From NCBI GenBank assembly GCA_002350765.1, contig DEFK01000022.1, positions 15,220 through 28,888 on the forward strand: DNA of 13,669 nt. Direction: 5' to 3'. Below, piece by piece: positions 6,347 to 13,420 of the stretch. The notes beneath the pieces are model-generated. The model ran no database searches, was not told the origin of the DNA, and was given only the letters and a program-made list of their open reading frames with translations. Position 1 is the first letter of the stretch, and each line of letters opens with the position of its first letter. The translations under genes were made by a program, and so were the position numbers. Origin of the DNA: Ruminococcaceae bacterium UBA2854 (lineage in GTDB: Bacteria > Bacillota > Clostridia > Oscillospirales > Acutalibacteraceae).

Positions 6347-7013
6347 ATCAGTTTTAAAATATATTTTTGTACTTATCTTAATACCCGCCTTGGTTATAGC
6401 GGGAGCGCTCGTTTATCCCGAGCGGAGCTACGCTATTGTGTCCTTAGCCGTAGCGCTTTTAGCCTGCGTACCGTTTTTTATCAGCTTCGAGAAAACCTCG
6501 TCCACGCGCAGGCTCGTTATGCTTGCCGTTATGACCGCGCTGTCGGTAGCGGGACGGTTTATATTCGCGCCGATTCCGTTTTTTAAGCCCGTAACGGCTA
6601 TGGTCGTAATCGCGGGAATGTACTTCGGCGCCGAGTTCGGATTTTTAACGGGAGCGCTATCGGCGGTTATATCGAATTTCTATTTCGGCCAGGGAGCGTG
6701 GACGCCGTTCCAGATGTTTTCCTGGGGAATAATCGGCTTTATCGCGGGAATTCTGTCAAGTCAGCTTGTAAGGAGTAAAATTATACTCATTATTTACGGC
6801 GCGCTTGCGGGAGTAGTTTACTCGCTTATTATGGATATTTGGACGGTTTTATGGATAGACGGAATGTTTAATCCCGCGCGTTTTTCGGCGGCGGTAATTA
6901 CCGCCTTGCCCGTAACGCTGAAATACGTTATATCCAATATAATCTTCCTTATTATTTTAGCGCCTCTGTTCGGGAAAAAGATTGAACGGTTAAAACAAAA
7001 ATACGGCATTTAA
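6339..7013 (+). CDS. ECF transporter substrate-binding S component, probably for cobalamin (CbrT-like)
   Basis: 224 aa, overlapping the ATPase stop by 8 bases. It has about six hydrophobic segments and a short basic tail, the size and topology of ECF S components. Residues 80-136, with FKPVTAMVVIAG, GFLTGALSAVISN and GQGAWTPFQM, resemble S components annotated as cobalamin-type (CbrT). I make that family match from memory and not from a search. The substrate is supported mainly by the riboswitch at the operon head and the transcobalamin-like proteins upstream. A precursor such as cobinamide is an alternative. The N-terminal extension of about 55 residues before STRRLVMLAVMTALS may add a helix pair. 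It is the last gene before the convergent terminator. Confidence 0.82.
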   Translation: MNKSVLKYIFVLILIPALVIAGALVYPERSYAIVSLAVALLACVPFFISFEKTSSTRRLVMLAVMTALSVAGRFIFAPIPFFKPVTAMVVIAGMYFGAEFGFLTGALSAVISNFYFGQGAWTPFQMFSWGIIGFIAGILSSQLVRSKIILIIYGALAGVVYSLIMDIWTVLWIDGMFNPARFSAAVITALPVTLKYVISNIIFLIILAPLFGKKIERLKQKYGI

Positions 7014-7048
7014 ACAAGCTGACCAAATTCTCTTTGGCCAGCTTGTTT
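7012..7048. terminator. Bidirectional terminator between convergent operons
   Basis: AAACAAGCTG (7012-7021) pairs with CAGCTTGTTT (7039-7048). After one A/C mismatch, CCAAA pairs with TTTGG around a TTCTC loop. A/T-rich flanks lie on both sides. It sits between the stop of the S component and the stop of the minus-strand esterase, so it can serve both operons. Confidence 0.85.
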
Positions 7049-7051
7049 CAT

Positions 7052-8224
7052 TTATTTATTCTTTTGTAACGGCTCGATTTTTCCGTAAGCCGCGGCTGTA
7101 AGAAACTCTGAAAACATAAGCCTCCAGCAATATGTATTGTGCTCATTTTTCTCTATATAGTGGTACACAACCTTATTTTTCGGATAACCTTTTTTTAATA
7201 GGTTGTTGTACATAGTTTTAACGAACGGCCCGACGTCTAAATCGTAGTTGCCAGAGTATAAGTATAGAAACGGTGATTTATTACTGAACTTTTTACCGCT
7301 GAGATACTTAACCCACGCCGAGTCCTTAAACGCCCAGAACGACGGCGACAGCGCGCCTACAGTACCGAAAGCCTCGGGGTATTCCATACCGATATAGAAA
7401 GCTTCCATTCCTCCGAGCGACGCGCCTGCGATAGAGTTGTGCCGAGCGTCTGTATAGACGTTGTAATGCTTATTTATATACGGCATTACTTTATTCTTTA
7501 TAAAGGACGCGAATTCCTTTCCTTCCATTTCATCGAATGAGTTTTCAAATCTCAGCTCGCCGATATCGGGAGTTAAATCCGAATCACGCCTGAAAGAAGT
7601 ATCAATTCCTACGACTATTGCGTTTCTACCCGTAACGGTATTCATAGCGTTTACCTGCTCGGTGACTACGGGACAGGCTCGGAAACTTCTCTCGGCTTCT
7701 TTTATGTACATCATTAAATAAGCGTCTAGCGTATAGACGGTTGAATACTTTTCGGGAGATTTCGCGTCGTAATCTACAGGCTTCCAGACATAAACCTTTT
7801 TCTCGTAGCCCTGATACTTAAACTTTAATACGTCATATTTCGGCTTATAACAGTCTTTTTTTCCTTGCGTATAGGGGAAGAGATTGTTTTTTGTTTTATG
7901 CCAGCCGCTTGTGCATTTATTAAAGGTGAAGCTGTCGGTTTTCTTTTTGTCGTAGGTAACGTAAGCCATATTATAAGCGGAGGTGTCGCCCTTACAGGAG
8001 AATGTACAGGAGTTTTTGTCTTCGCTTAATTTCTTCATATTAACGGTTTTCTTCTTACCGTTTGCGCTGTTGAAGAAGGTGACCGCGGCTTTTTGGCTTT
8101 TAGAGCTGTCCTTAAAATAGAGGGTATTGTACTTGCTTTCTTTTTTAGGGCTGTTCTTTGCGCACGAGCAAAACAGCGTTATAAAAACCGCCGCCGTGAG
8201 GATTGCGGATATTATTCTTTTCAT
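7052..8224 (-). CDS. Probable secreted esterase lipoprotein (alpha/beta hydrolase, esterase D / PF00756 type)
   Basis: 390 aa. The N-terminus has KR, a hydrophobic stretch and FCSC at 18-21, consistent with a lipoprotein anchored at Cys21, although the lipobox is imperfect. Residues about 32-115 form a small beta-rich module of the general starch-binding-like layout (LYFKDSS near its start, FNKCTSGWH near its end). From about 130 the protein is an alpha/beta hydrolase. The nucleophile elbow is GASLG (Ser269), the likely acid is Asp328 in SGNYDLD, and the likely catalytic base is His362 in EHNTYCW. PF00756 enzymes cleave ester groups, including acyl decorations on polysaccharides. The substrate here is unknown. 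It is the second gene of a minus-strand pair, one base after the preceding stop, with SD AAGGAT. Confidence 0.82.
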   Translation of the reverse strand: MKRIISAILTAAVFITLFCSCAKNSPKKESKYNTLYFKDSSKSQKAAVTFFNSANGKKKTVNMKKLSEDKNSCTFSCKGDTSAYNMAYVTYDKKKTDSFTFNKCTSGWHKTKNNLFPYTQGKKDCYKPKYDVLKFKYQGYEKKVYVWKPVDYDAKSPEKYSTVYTLDAYLMMYIKEAERSFRACPVVTEQVNAMNTVTGRNAIVVGIDTSFRRDSDLTPDIGELRFENSFDEMEGKEFASFIKNKVMPYINKHYNVYTDARHNSIAGASLGGMEAFYIGMEYPEAFGTVGALSPSFWAFKDSAWVKYLSGKKFSNKSPFLYLYSGNYDLDVGPFVKTMYNNLLKKGYPKNKVVYHYIEKNEHNTYCWRLMFSEFLTAAAYGKIEPLQKNK

Positions 8225-8225
8225 T

Positions 8226-9161
8226 TTATTTAATCCTTACGGTTAAAGCTTTTGTGATGGTTTTTGAATTGTAATTTGTATTGCCGTGGGCGACGATTTT
8301 TACCTTCATTTTATACGTGCCTTTTTTCGCGTTTTTCCATTTCTTGATCTTAATAATGCCCTTTTTGTTTACGCTGATATACGGGCGCAGTTTCTTTTTA
8401 ACGGAAGCTTTAACGAGTTTATAATCAACCTTGCCCTGAGCGTTTTTAACCGTAATCGCTTTAAAACTCTGAGATTTCTTTTTGAGGGTTTTAGCTTTTA
8501 CGGATTTTGTTTTTACGCTGGCTTTAATCGGATTGTCCTTCTTGGAGCTTACAGGCTTAGTATTCGTATTATCGTCGATATCGACGGGGGATTCGGTGGG
8601 AAATTCTCCGCCCGAGTATACGACGTTTTTGCTTTCAGCCTGAGCTAAAGTGAGCTCGGGACCGTATTTGCCGTCGCCGTAGTAGTAAAACCAATCGCCA
8701 TAAATATAGTCGGGGTTATACTCGCTTACGGGAGGGAGCGGGTTTTCAACGAAAATTTGCTTTATTCCTTCTGTAATGTAAAGCGATTTTGTTACAAGCT
8801 TGTTTGTCGGATAACGCGTATCGGTAAACATAACCTGCTCGACGTCCTTCGGAATATCGGCGCGGTAGATATTCTTATCGGCGCTTTCGGTTTTTGTAAC
8901 GCGGTAACCGGGGTAGCCGCTGCCGTTAACCTTGTTTTCCTCCAGGTCGCAGTTGTACGAGCCCTCGTACCAGTAAACGCCTACGTTGTCTCTGATTCTT
9001 TCGGGCGCGTAGAAATATACGTCGTTGGTAGCGCAATCGGCGGGAACTACATTAACAATGTTTTTTCTCTCGGGAATTGTTTCCTGCGCGAAAGCGGTTG
9101 TAGTTGATAACGCGGATAAAAGCGTGATCGTCGCTAAAATAATTGATAAATACTTTTTCAT
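8226..9161 (-). CDS. Secreted starch-binding-like protein with lysine-rich C-terminal tail
   Basis: 311 aa. I use the ATG at 9161, which has SD AAGGAG nine bases upstream (9171-9176) and opens a typical signal peptide cleaved near AFA (residue 25). The longer in-frame start at 9209 lacks these. Residues about 46-138 read as a CBM26-like starch-binding module: VYFYAPE, then GVYWYEGSYNCD, GYPGY, IYRADIPKDV and VMFTDT, the pattern seen in Ruminococcus amylolytic proteins. The family match is from memory. A tyrosine-rich segment (150-168) and a linker follow. Residues 207-311 are a lysine-rich beta domain nearly collinear with the tails of the plus-strand genes at 9333 and 11616. No catalytic domain is present, so a binding or scaffolding role, perhaps beside the esterase encoded next, is likely. 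Confidence 0.72.
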   Translation of the reverse strand: MKKYLSIILATITLLSALSTTTAFAQETIPERKNIVNVVPADCATNDVYFYAPERIRDNVGVYWYEGSYNCDLEENKVNGSGYPGYRVTKTESADKNIYRADIPKDVEQVMFTDTRYPTNKLVTKSLYITEGIKQIFVENPLPPVSEYNPDYIYGDWFYYYGDGKYGPELTLAQAESKNVVYSGGEFPTESPVDIDDNTNTKPVSSKKDNPIKASVKTKSVKAKTLKKKSQSFKAITVKNAQGKVDYKLVKASVKKKLRPYISVNKKGIIKIKKWKNAKKGTYKMKVKIVAHGNTNYNSKTITKALTVRIK

Positions 9162-9182
9162 ATTTCTCAACTCCTTGAATGT

Positions 9183-9191
9183 AGTATAACA
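9183..9191 (-). promoter_or_regulatory. Possible extended -10 promoter of the minus-strand operon
   Basis: On the minus strand TG (9191-9190), one base and TATACT (9188-9183) form an extended -10. No good -35 is visible. A start near 9176 would give a leader of only about 15 nt beginning at the SD, so either the leader is very short or the true promoter lies further upstream. Confidence 0.35.
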
Positions 9192-9273
9192 TACTTTTCT
9201 GAAGTTCATCTAAAGTTTTTATGTTTTTTTAAATTTTTATTTCTTATTTGCGGATAAATTCTTTTACGCGTAT

Positions 9274-9281
9274 GTTATAAT
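9274..9281 (+). promoter_or_regulatory. Extended -10 promoter of the peptidase-LRR operon
   Basis: TATAAT (9276-9281) lies in the ten-base string GTATGTTATA also found, on the other strand, at the divergent promoter. The T9273-G9274 pair stands one base before the -10. The upstream -35 region is weak. A start near 9288 gives a 45-nt leader, with SD AGAGGT at 9321-9326. Confidence 0.5.
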
Positions 9282-9332
9282 GATTTTTAATATGGAAAAA
9301 ATATTCCGAATTTTCCGAAAAGAGGTAATAAG

Positions 9333-11603
9333 ATGAATAACACGATTAAAAGAGTATTATCTGTTGTTCTTACGGTTGCGATGTTATCGGCTGTAGTGTT
9401 TACTATTCAGGCTGAAGCGGCGGTAAAGAATAACAGCGCGCTTCAGGAAATCGCTAAGCAGACTAAGAGTAAAACCAACTACGCTTTCGATTTCAGGGAA
9501 AATAAAAACACGCTTGATAAGAAAAGTAAAAAGCCGACAGGCTCGGTAGGCGGCAGCCAGTATCCCGAGGCTTTTGACCTTCGTAATGTCGATACCGACA
9601 ACGACGGCAAGGGCGATACAAGCTACGTAACCTCCGTTAAGTTCCAAAACCCGTTCGGTTCATGCTGGGCATTTTCCGCTATATCCGCGGCGGAGACATC
9701 TATCCTCGGTAAGCCTGAGATCCACGACGGCAAGCTTAATGTAGATAATCTTGATTTATCCGAAAAACACCTCGCGTGGTTCAACGGCACTCCGCTTAAC
9801 GATCCCGACGATCCGCAAAACGGCGAGGGCGGTATTTTTAAAGGCAACCAGAAATCCTCCCAGATTCTTGACGCGGGCGGTATACCTGTATTCGCTACAA
9901 GTATGTTCTCCTCGGGAATAGGTCCCGTGCTTGAATACGGTAATAATCCTAAAGTTCAGGAGCTGTTCGGCGATCTGTTCGAGTATCACGGCAAGGATAA
10001 AAAAATCGAGTATGACGATAACGATAATCCTTTATGCTACAGTAATATGGACGACTGGTCAATCCCCGAGGAATTCCGATTTGTTCAGGCGTTCCGTCTT
10101 AAATCCACATATCAGCTTCCTTCTCCCGCCAAGGTTTCGGCTCATTTCAGGGGCAGCGCTATAGGAGCTATGAAGGAACAGCTTATTAATAAAAGAGCGC
10201 TTGAAATCGGTTTCTGCGCTGACAGCAGCGAGCCTATAGACTCTGACGGAAGCGCTCAGGATACTTATTTCATAAGCGATAAATGGGCTCATTATACCTA
10301 TATTGATGACGGTGTTCCTAACCACGCCGTAACTATCGTAGGCTGGGATGATAACTATCCCAAGGAAAACTTTACCCATACTATTCCGAGCTCCTACGAT
10401 ACCGAGGGCAACGAAATTTCTTATACCGAAGAGGAGAGCGCTAAGCTTACCACGCCTAAGCAAAACGGCGCGTGGCTTGTTAAAAACAGCTGGGGCGCGG
10501 GTACCGAGGAGTTCCCTAACCACGGAACGGGCGACTGGGGTATTCCGGTCGAGAAAAGAGATAAAGACGGTAATATAGTTAAGGATAAAAAGGGTAATCC
10601 CGTAATGGTAGGCTCAGGTTATTTCTGGATTTCCTACGAGGATAAGAGCGTAGACAGCGTTGAGGCTCTCGAATTCGATAAGGCTAACGCTAAGGATTAC
10701 TACGTTTACCAGCACGACTATATGCCCGTAAACTATATTAACACCGCGGCTGTTACGAATAAGGTAAGCACCTCCAACATCTTTAAGGCGGAATCCGCGC
10801 TTAATATCGACGAGATTACCTGCCAGACCTCAACCCCCGATACAACCGTTCATTACGACCTTTACGCTCTGAACGATAACTTTACCTCTCCGACAGACGG
10901 AAAGAAGCTCTACGAAGCCGACGTTACATATAAGTGGGGCGGCTTCCACCGTCAGGATCTTGACAAGGACGCTAAGGTTAAAAAGGGTCAGAGCTTCTCG
11001 GTCGTTGTAACGCAGAAGGCTTCCGACGGAAAGTATATTTTTAACATATACTGCGGCGCTAATAACGATTACGCCAGAGCGACTGACTCGTTCTTCTGTA
11101 ACAAGGGTATTATAAACAAGGGAGAGAGTATGTTCTGCGCCGACGGTACATGGATAGATATTTCCAGCTCGTGGATCAAGGACGTTCTTACGGGTGACGA
11201 CAGCCATTACTTCGATATGGATAACTTCCCGATAAAGGCTTACGGTGAAGAAATAGAGGATTCTTCCGACGAAAAAGCCGTTACCGAGAAAAAGTCCAAT
11301 CCGTTTAAAGCAACCGCTAAGGAGAAAACGCTTAAAGCTAAAGCCTTAAAGTCAAAGAAACAGACCGCGCTTACAATTACCGTTAAAAACGCTCAGGGTA
11401 AGGTGTCCTATAAGGTCTTAAAGTCAGGCACATCCAAAAAGCTTTATAAAAAGCTTAAAGTTAACAGCAAGGGCAAGGTTACTCTAAAAAAGGGTAAGTA
11501 CGCTAAGAAAACCTACACCGTTGCCGTTAAGGTAAGCGCCGCGGGTAACGATAAATACAAGAGCGGCTCAAAGACCGTTAAGGTTAAAGTTAAGGTAAAG
11601 TAA
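9333..11603 (+). CDS. Exported papain-like (C1A) cysteine peptidase with lectin-like region and lysine-rich tail
   Basis: 756 aa with SD AGAGGT. A signal peptide is probably cut after AEA (residue 29). The catalytic domain spans about 77-440. Gln105 (oxyanion hole) and Cys111 lie in FQNPFGSCWAFS, His331 in NHAVTIVGWDDNY and Asn385 in WLVKNSWG, so the Cys-His-Asn triad is complete. There is only a short region (30-76) before the mature-like domain, rather than a full papain inhibitor prodomain. Residues about 455-635 (from YYVYQHDYMP) resemble the lectin-like domain that follows C1A peptidases in gut Clostridia. Residues 653-756 are the lysine-rich tail shared with two neighbours. It probably cleaves proteins or peptides at the cell surface. 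The next gene follows after 12 bases, so the two are co-transcribed. Confidence 0.9.
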   Translation: MNNTIKRVLSVVLTVAMLSAVVFTIQAEAAVKNNSALQEIAKQTKSKTNYAFDFRENKNTLDKKSKKPTGSVGGSQYPEAFDLRNVDTDNDGKGDTSYVTSVKFQNPFGSCWAFSAISAAETSILGKPEIHDGKLNVDNLDLSEKHLAWFNGTPLNDPDDPQNGEGGIFKGNQKSSQILDAGGIPVFATSMFSSGIGPVLEYGNNPKVQELFGDLFEYHGKDKKIEYDDNDNPLCYSNMDDWSIPEEFRFVQAFRLKSTYQLPSPAKVSAHFRGSAIGAMKEQLINKRALEIGFCADSSEPIDSDGSAQDTYFISDKWAHYTYIDDGVPNHAVTIVGWDDNYPKENFTHTIPSSYDTEGNEISYTEEESAKLTTPKQNGAWLVKNSWGAGTEEFPNHGTGDWGIPVEKRDKDGNIVKDKKGNPVMVGSGYFWISYEDKSVDSVEALEFDKANAKDYYVYQHDYMPVNYINTAAVTNKVSTSNIFKAESALNIDEITCQTSTPDTTVHYDLYALNDNFTSPTDGKKLYEADVTYKWGGFHRQDLDKDAKVKKGQSFSVVVTQKASDGKYIFNIYCGANNDYARATDSFFCNKGIINKGESMFCADGTWIDISSSWIKDVLTGDDSHYFDMDNFPIKAYGEEIEDSSDEKAVTEKKSNPFKATAKEKTLKAKALKSKKQTALTITVKNAQGKVSYKVLKSGTSKKLYKKLKVNSKGKVTLKKGKYAKKTYTVAVKVSAAGNDKYKSGSKTVKVKVKVK

Positions 11604-11615
11604 GGAGGGGTTGTA

Positions 11616-13259
11616 ATGAAAAAAACTATCAGTATTATTCTTTCCGTAATAATGCTTATTAGCGTGTTCGCGGCTGTACCGCTTACGGCTGACGCGGTTT
11701 ATATTGATTACGAGATTAGAAAAAACGATACCTTCGAGTATATGTACTATAAAGACGAAGGATATGTATGTATTTATACGTATCTCGGAAAGGACGCCGA
11801 GGTCGTTATTCCCGAAACTATTGACGGCTTGCCTGTTACAAGTGCCGTTCCCGAGCTTTTTACGGGCTGTGACTTCGTAACTAAAATTACGCTTCCCGAT
11901 ACTATGACCTACGTAGGAGAGGACGCGTTCACTGATACGGCTTTCTATAAAAATAAGAAAAACTGGGAGAACGGCGTATTATATATCGGCTCTGTGCTTG
12001 TAGCCGCTGACGAGAATATAGAGGGTGAGTACAAGATTAAAGAGGGTACTACCGTAATTGAGCATCTCGCGTTCGTAGGCTGCGAAAAGCTTACGAAGAT
12101 TACCATTCCTGGTACAGTTAAGCATATCCCCGAAAAAACATTTTGTTTTTGTAGCTCGCTAAAAACTGCTGTTCTTGAAAACGGTGTCGAGTTTATCGAC
12201 GAAATGGCGTTTAAGAATTGCGCTGAGCTTAGCGATATAAGGCTTCCGAAAACAATAAACAGAATAGGCTTCGACGCGTTTATAGGTACGGCGTTTTACG
12301 ATAACGACTACAACTGGGACAACGGCGCTTTGTACTACGACAATATTCTTATTGCGGTCGATACAGAGTGTAAAGGCTGTTTCGTAATTAAAGAAGGTAC
12401 TACCGTGCTTGCCGATTACGCCTTTATGGAGACTAACGTAGAGAAAATCGTTGTACCCGAGGGTATTAAAAGACTTCCTTACGCTTTTATTAATAACTGC
12501 CTGTGGATAAAATCCATCGAGCTTAACAACGACCTCGAGGAGCTCGATACTTATTCTGTAGATATGTTAGACAATGTAAATATTCCGCAATCGGTTAAAA
12601 AGATAAACTACCGAGCGTTTTTCCAGAGCGAAATTACCGAAATCACGCTTCCCGATAATCTCGAGGAAATCGGCGTAGAGGCGTTTTTAAGCTGTGAGAA
12701 ACTAAAGGAGGTTACAATTCCCGCAAGTGTTAAAAAAATCGGCCACGAGGCTTTTGGCTACAGTATGACGGGAATGAACAATGAAGGATATATTACGAGC
12801 AAGGATGGTATAATAATCAAGGGCTATCCGAATACGGCGGCTGAGGCTTACGCTGAGTTAAACGATTTCGAGTTCGTTGACCTTTCTAAAGAGCCCGAGA
12901 CCGAGCCTGTTAAGTCCGACGAGCCTGAGCCCGTAGTAACTAAAAAGTCCAACCCTCTAAGCGTAACCGTTAAGACTGCGTCGGTTAAGGCTAAAAAGCT
13001 CAGGAGTAAGAAACAGACCTTAAAGCCCGTTACCGTTAAAAACGCTCAGGGCAAGGTTGCATATAAGCTCGTTAAAAAAGGCTCGACGGCTAAAATCTAT
13101 AAGCTCGCTAAAATTAACTCCAAGGGCGTAATTACGCTGAGTAAATGGAAGAAAGCTAAAAAAGGCGATTATAAGCTAAAGATAAGTATTACCGCTAAGG
13201 GTAACGGAAATTATAAGCCAAAGACTGTTAATAAGGTTGTTAAGGTTAAAATTAAATAG
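11616..13259 (+). CDS. Exported BspA-type leucine-rich-repeat (LRR_5) protein with lysine-rich tail
   Basis: 547 aa with a strong SD (AAGGAGGGG) before the ATG. Signal peptide 1-27, cut after ADA. Residues about 55-385 carry LRR_5 / TpLRR repeats of the type LTKITIPGTVKHIPEKTFCFC and LEEIGVEAFLSCEKLKEVTIP, which form a beta-solenoid used for binding in surface proteins. A longer segment occurs twice (about 107-153 and 224-270) with the pattern TAFYxNxxNWxNGxLY and IKEGTTV. An acidic Pro/Glu linker (425-442) leads to the lysine-rich tail (443-547). Its likely role is adhesion or ligand binding outside the cell, and the partner cannot be read from sequence. It shares an operon with the papain-like peptidase and ends in the terminator at 13271. 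Confidence 0.88.
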   Translation: MKKTISIILSVIMLISVFAAVPLTADAVYIDYEIRKNDTFEYMYYKDEGYVCIYTYLGKDAEVVIPETIDGLPVTSAVPELFTGCDFVTKITLPDTMTYVGEDAFTDTAFYKNKKNWENGVLYIGSVLVAADENIEGEYKIKEGTTVIEHLAFVGCEKLTKITIPGTVKHIPEKTFCFCSSLKTAVLENGVEFIDEMAFKNCAELSDIRLPKTINRIGFDAFIGTAFYDNDYNWDNGALYYDNILIAVDTECKGCFVIKEGTTVLADYAFMETNVEKIVVPEGIKRLPYAFINNCLWIKSIELNNDLEELDTYSVDMLDNVNIPQSVKKINYRAFFQSEITEITLPDNLEEIGVEAFLSCEKLKEVTIPASVKKIGHEAFGYSMTGMNNEGYITSKDGIIIKGYPNTAAEAYAELNDFEFVDLSKEPETEPVKSDEPEPVVTKKSNPLSVTVKTASVKAKKLRSKKQTLKPVTVKNAQGKVAYKLVKKGSTAKIYKLAKINSKGVITLSKWKKAKKGDYKLKISITAKGNGNYKPKTVNKVVKVKIK

Positions 13260-13270
13260 ATCAATATAAG

Positions 13271-13298
13271 TAAGCTCGGGAAACCGAGCTTATTTTTT
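13271..13298 (+). terminator. Rho-independent terminator of the peptidase-LRR operon
   Basis: TAAGCTCGG (13271-13279) pairs with CCGAGCTTA (13284-13292) around a GAAA tetraloop, followed by six Ts (13293-13298). This is a textbook intrinsic terminator twelve bases after the LRR stop codon. Confidence 0.93.
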
Positions 13299-13373
13299 GC
13301 TGTTAAGCGGGCTTTTGTGCATATTATATAAATCGGAATATAAAACTTTGTGCAGTAAAACATATAGGTTTTG

Positions 13374-13382
13374 TGTTAGAAT
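13374..13382 (+). promoter_or_regulatory. Possible extended -10 promoter of the CBM26-like gene
   Basis: TG (13374-13375), one base and TAGAAT (13377-13382) form an extended -10. No convincing -35 is seen. The hexamer TTTGTG occurs three times upstream or overlapping (near 13314, 13347 and 13370). A start near 13389 would give a leader of about 30 nt, with SD GGAGGT (13409-13414). Confidence 0.4.
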
Positions 13383-13420
13383 GTATACAAGTATAAACAA
13401 CACTTTTCGGAGGTGTCTTT

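Noticed and set aside
8286..9107. Plus-strand ORFs opposite the starch-binding-like gene
   Set aside because: They are antisense to a gene with signal peptide, SD and a tail domain shared with two other genes. No independent evidence of coding.
9162..9209. Longer start for the starch-binding-like minus-strand gene
   Set aside because: The ATG at 9161 has AAGGAG at good distance and begins a normal signal peptide. The extension crosses the likely promoter.
10059..10523. 154-codon minus-strand ORF inside the peptidase gene
   Set aside because: It lies opposite the conserved His and Asn region of the C1A domain and has no recognisable features of its own.
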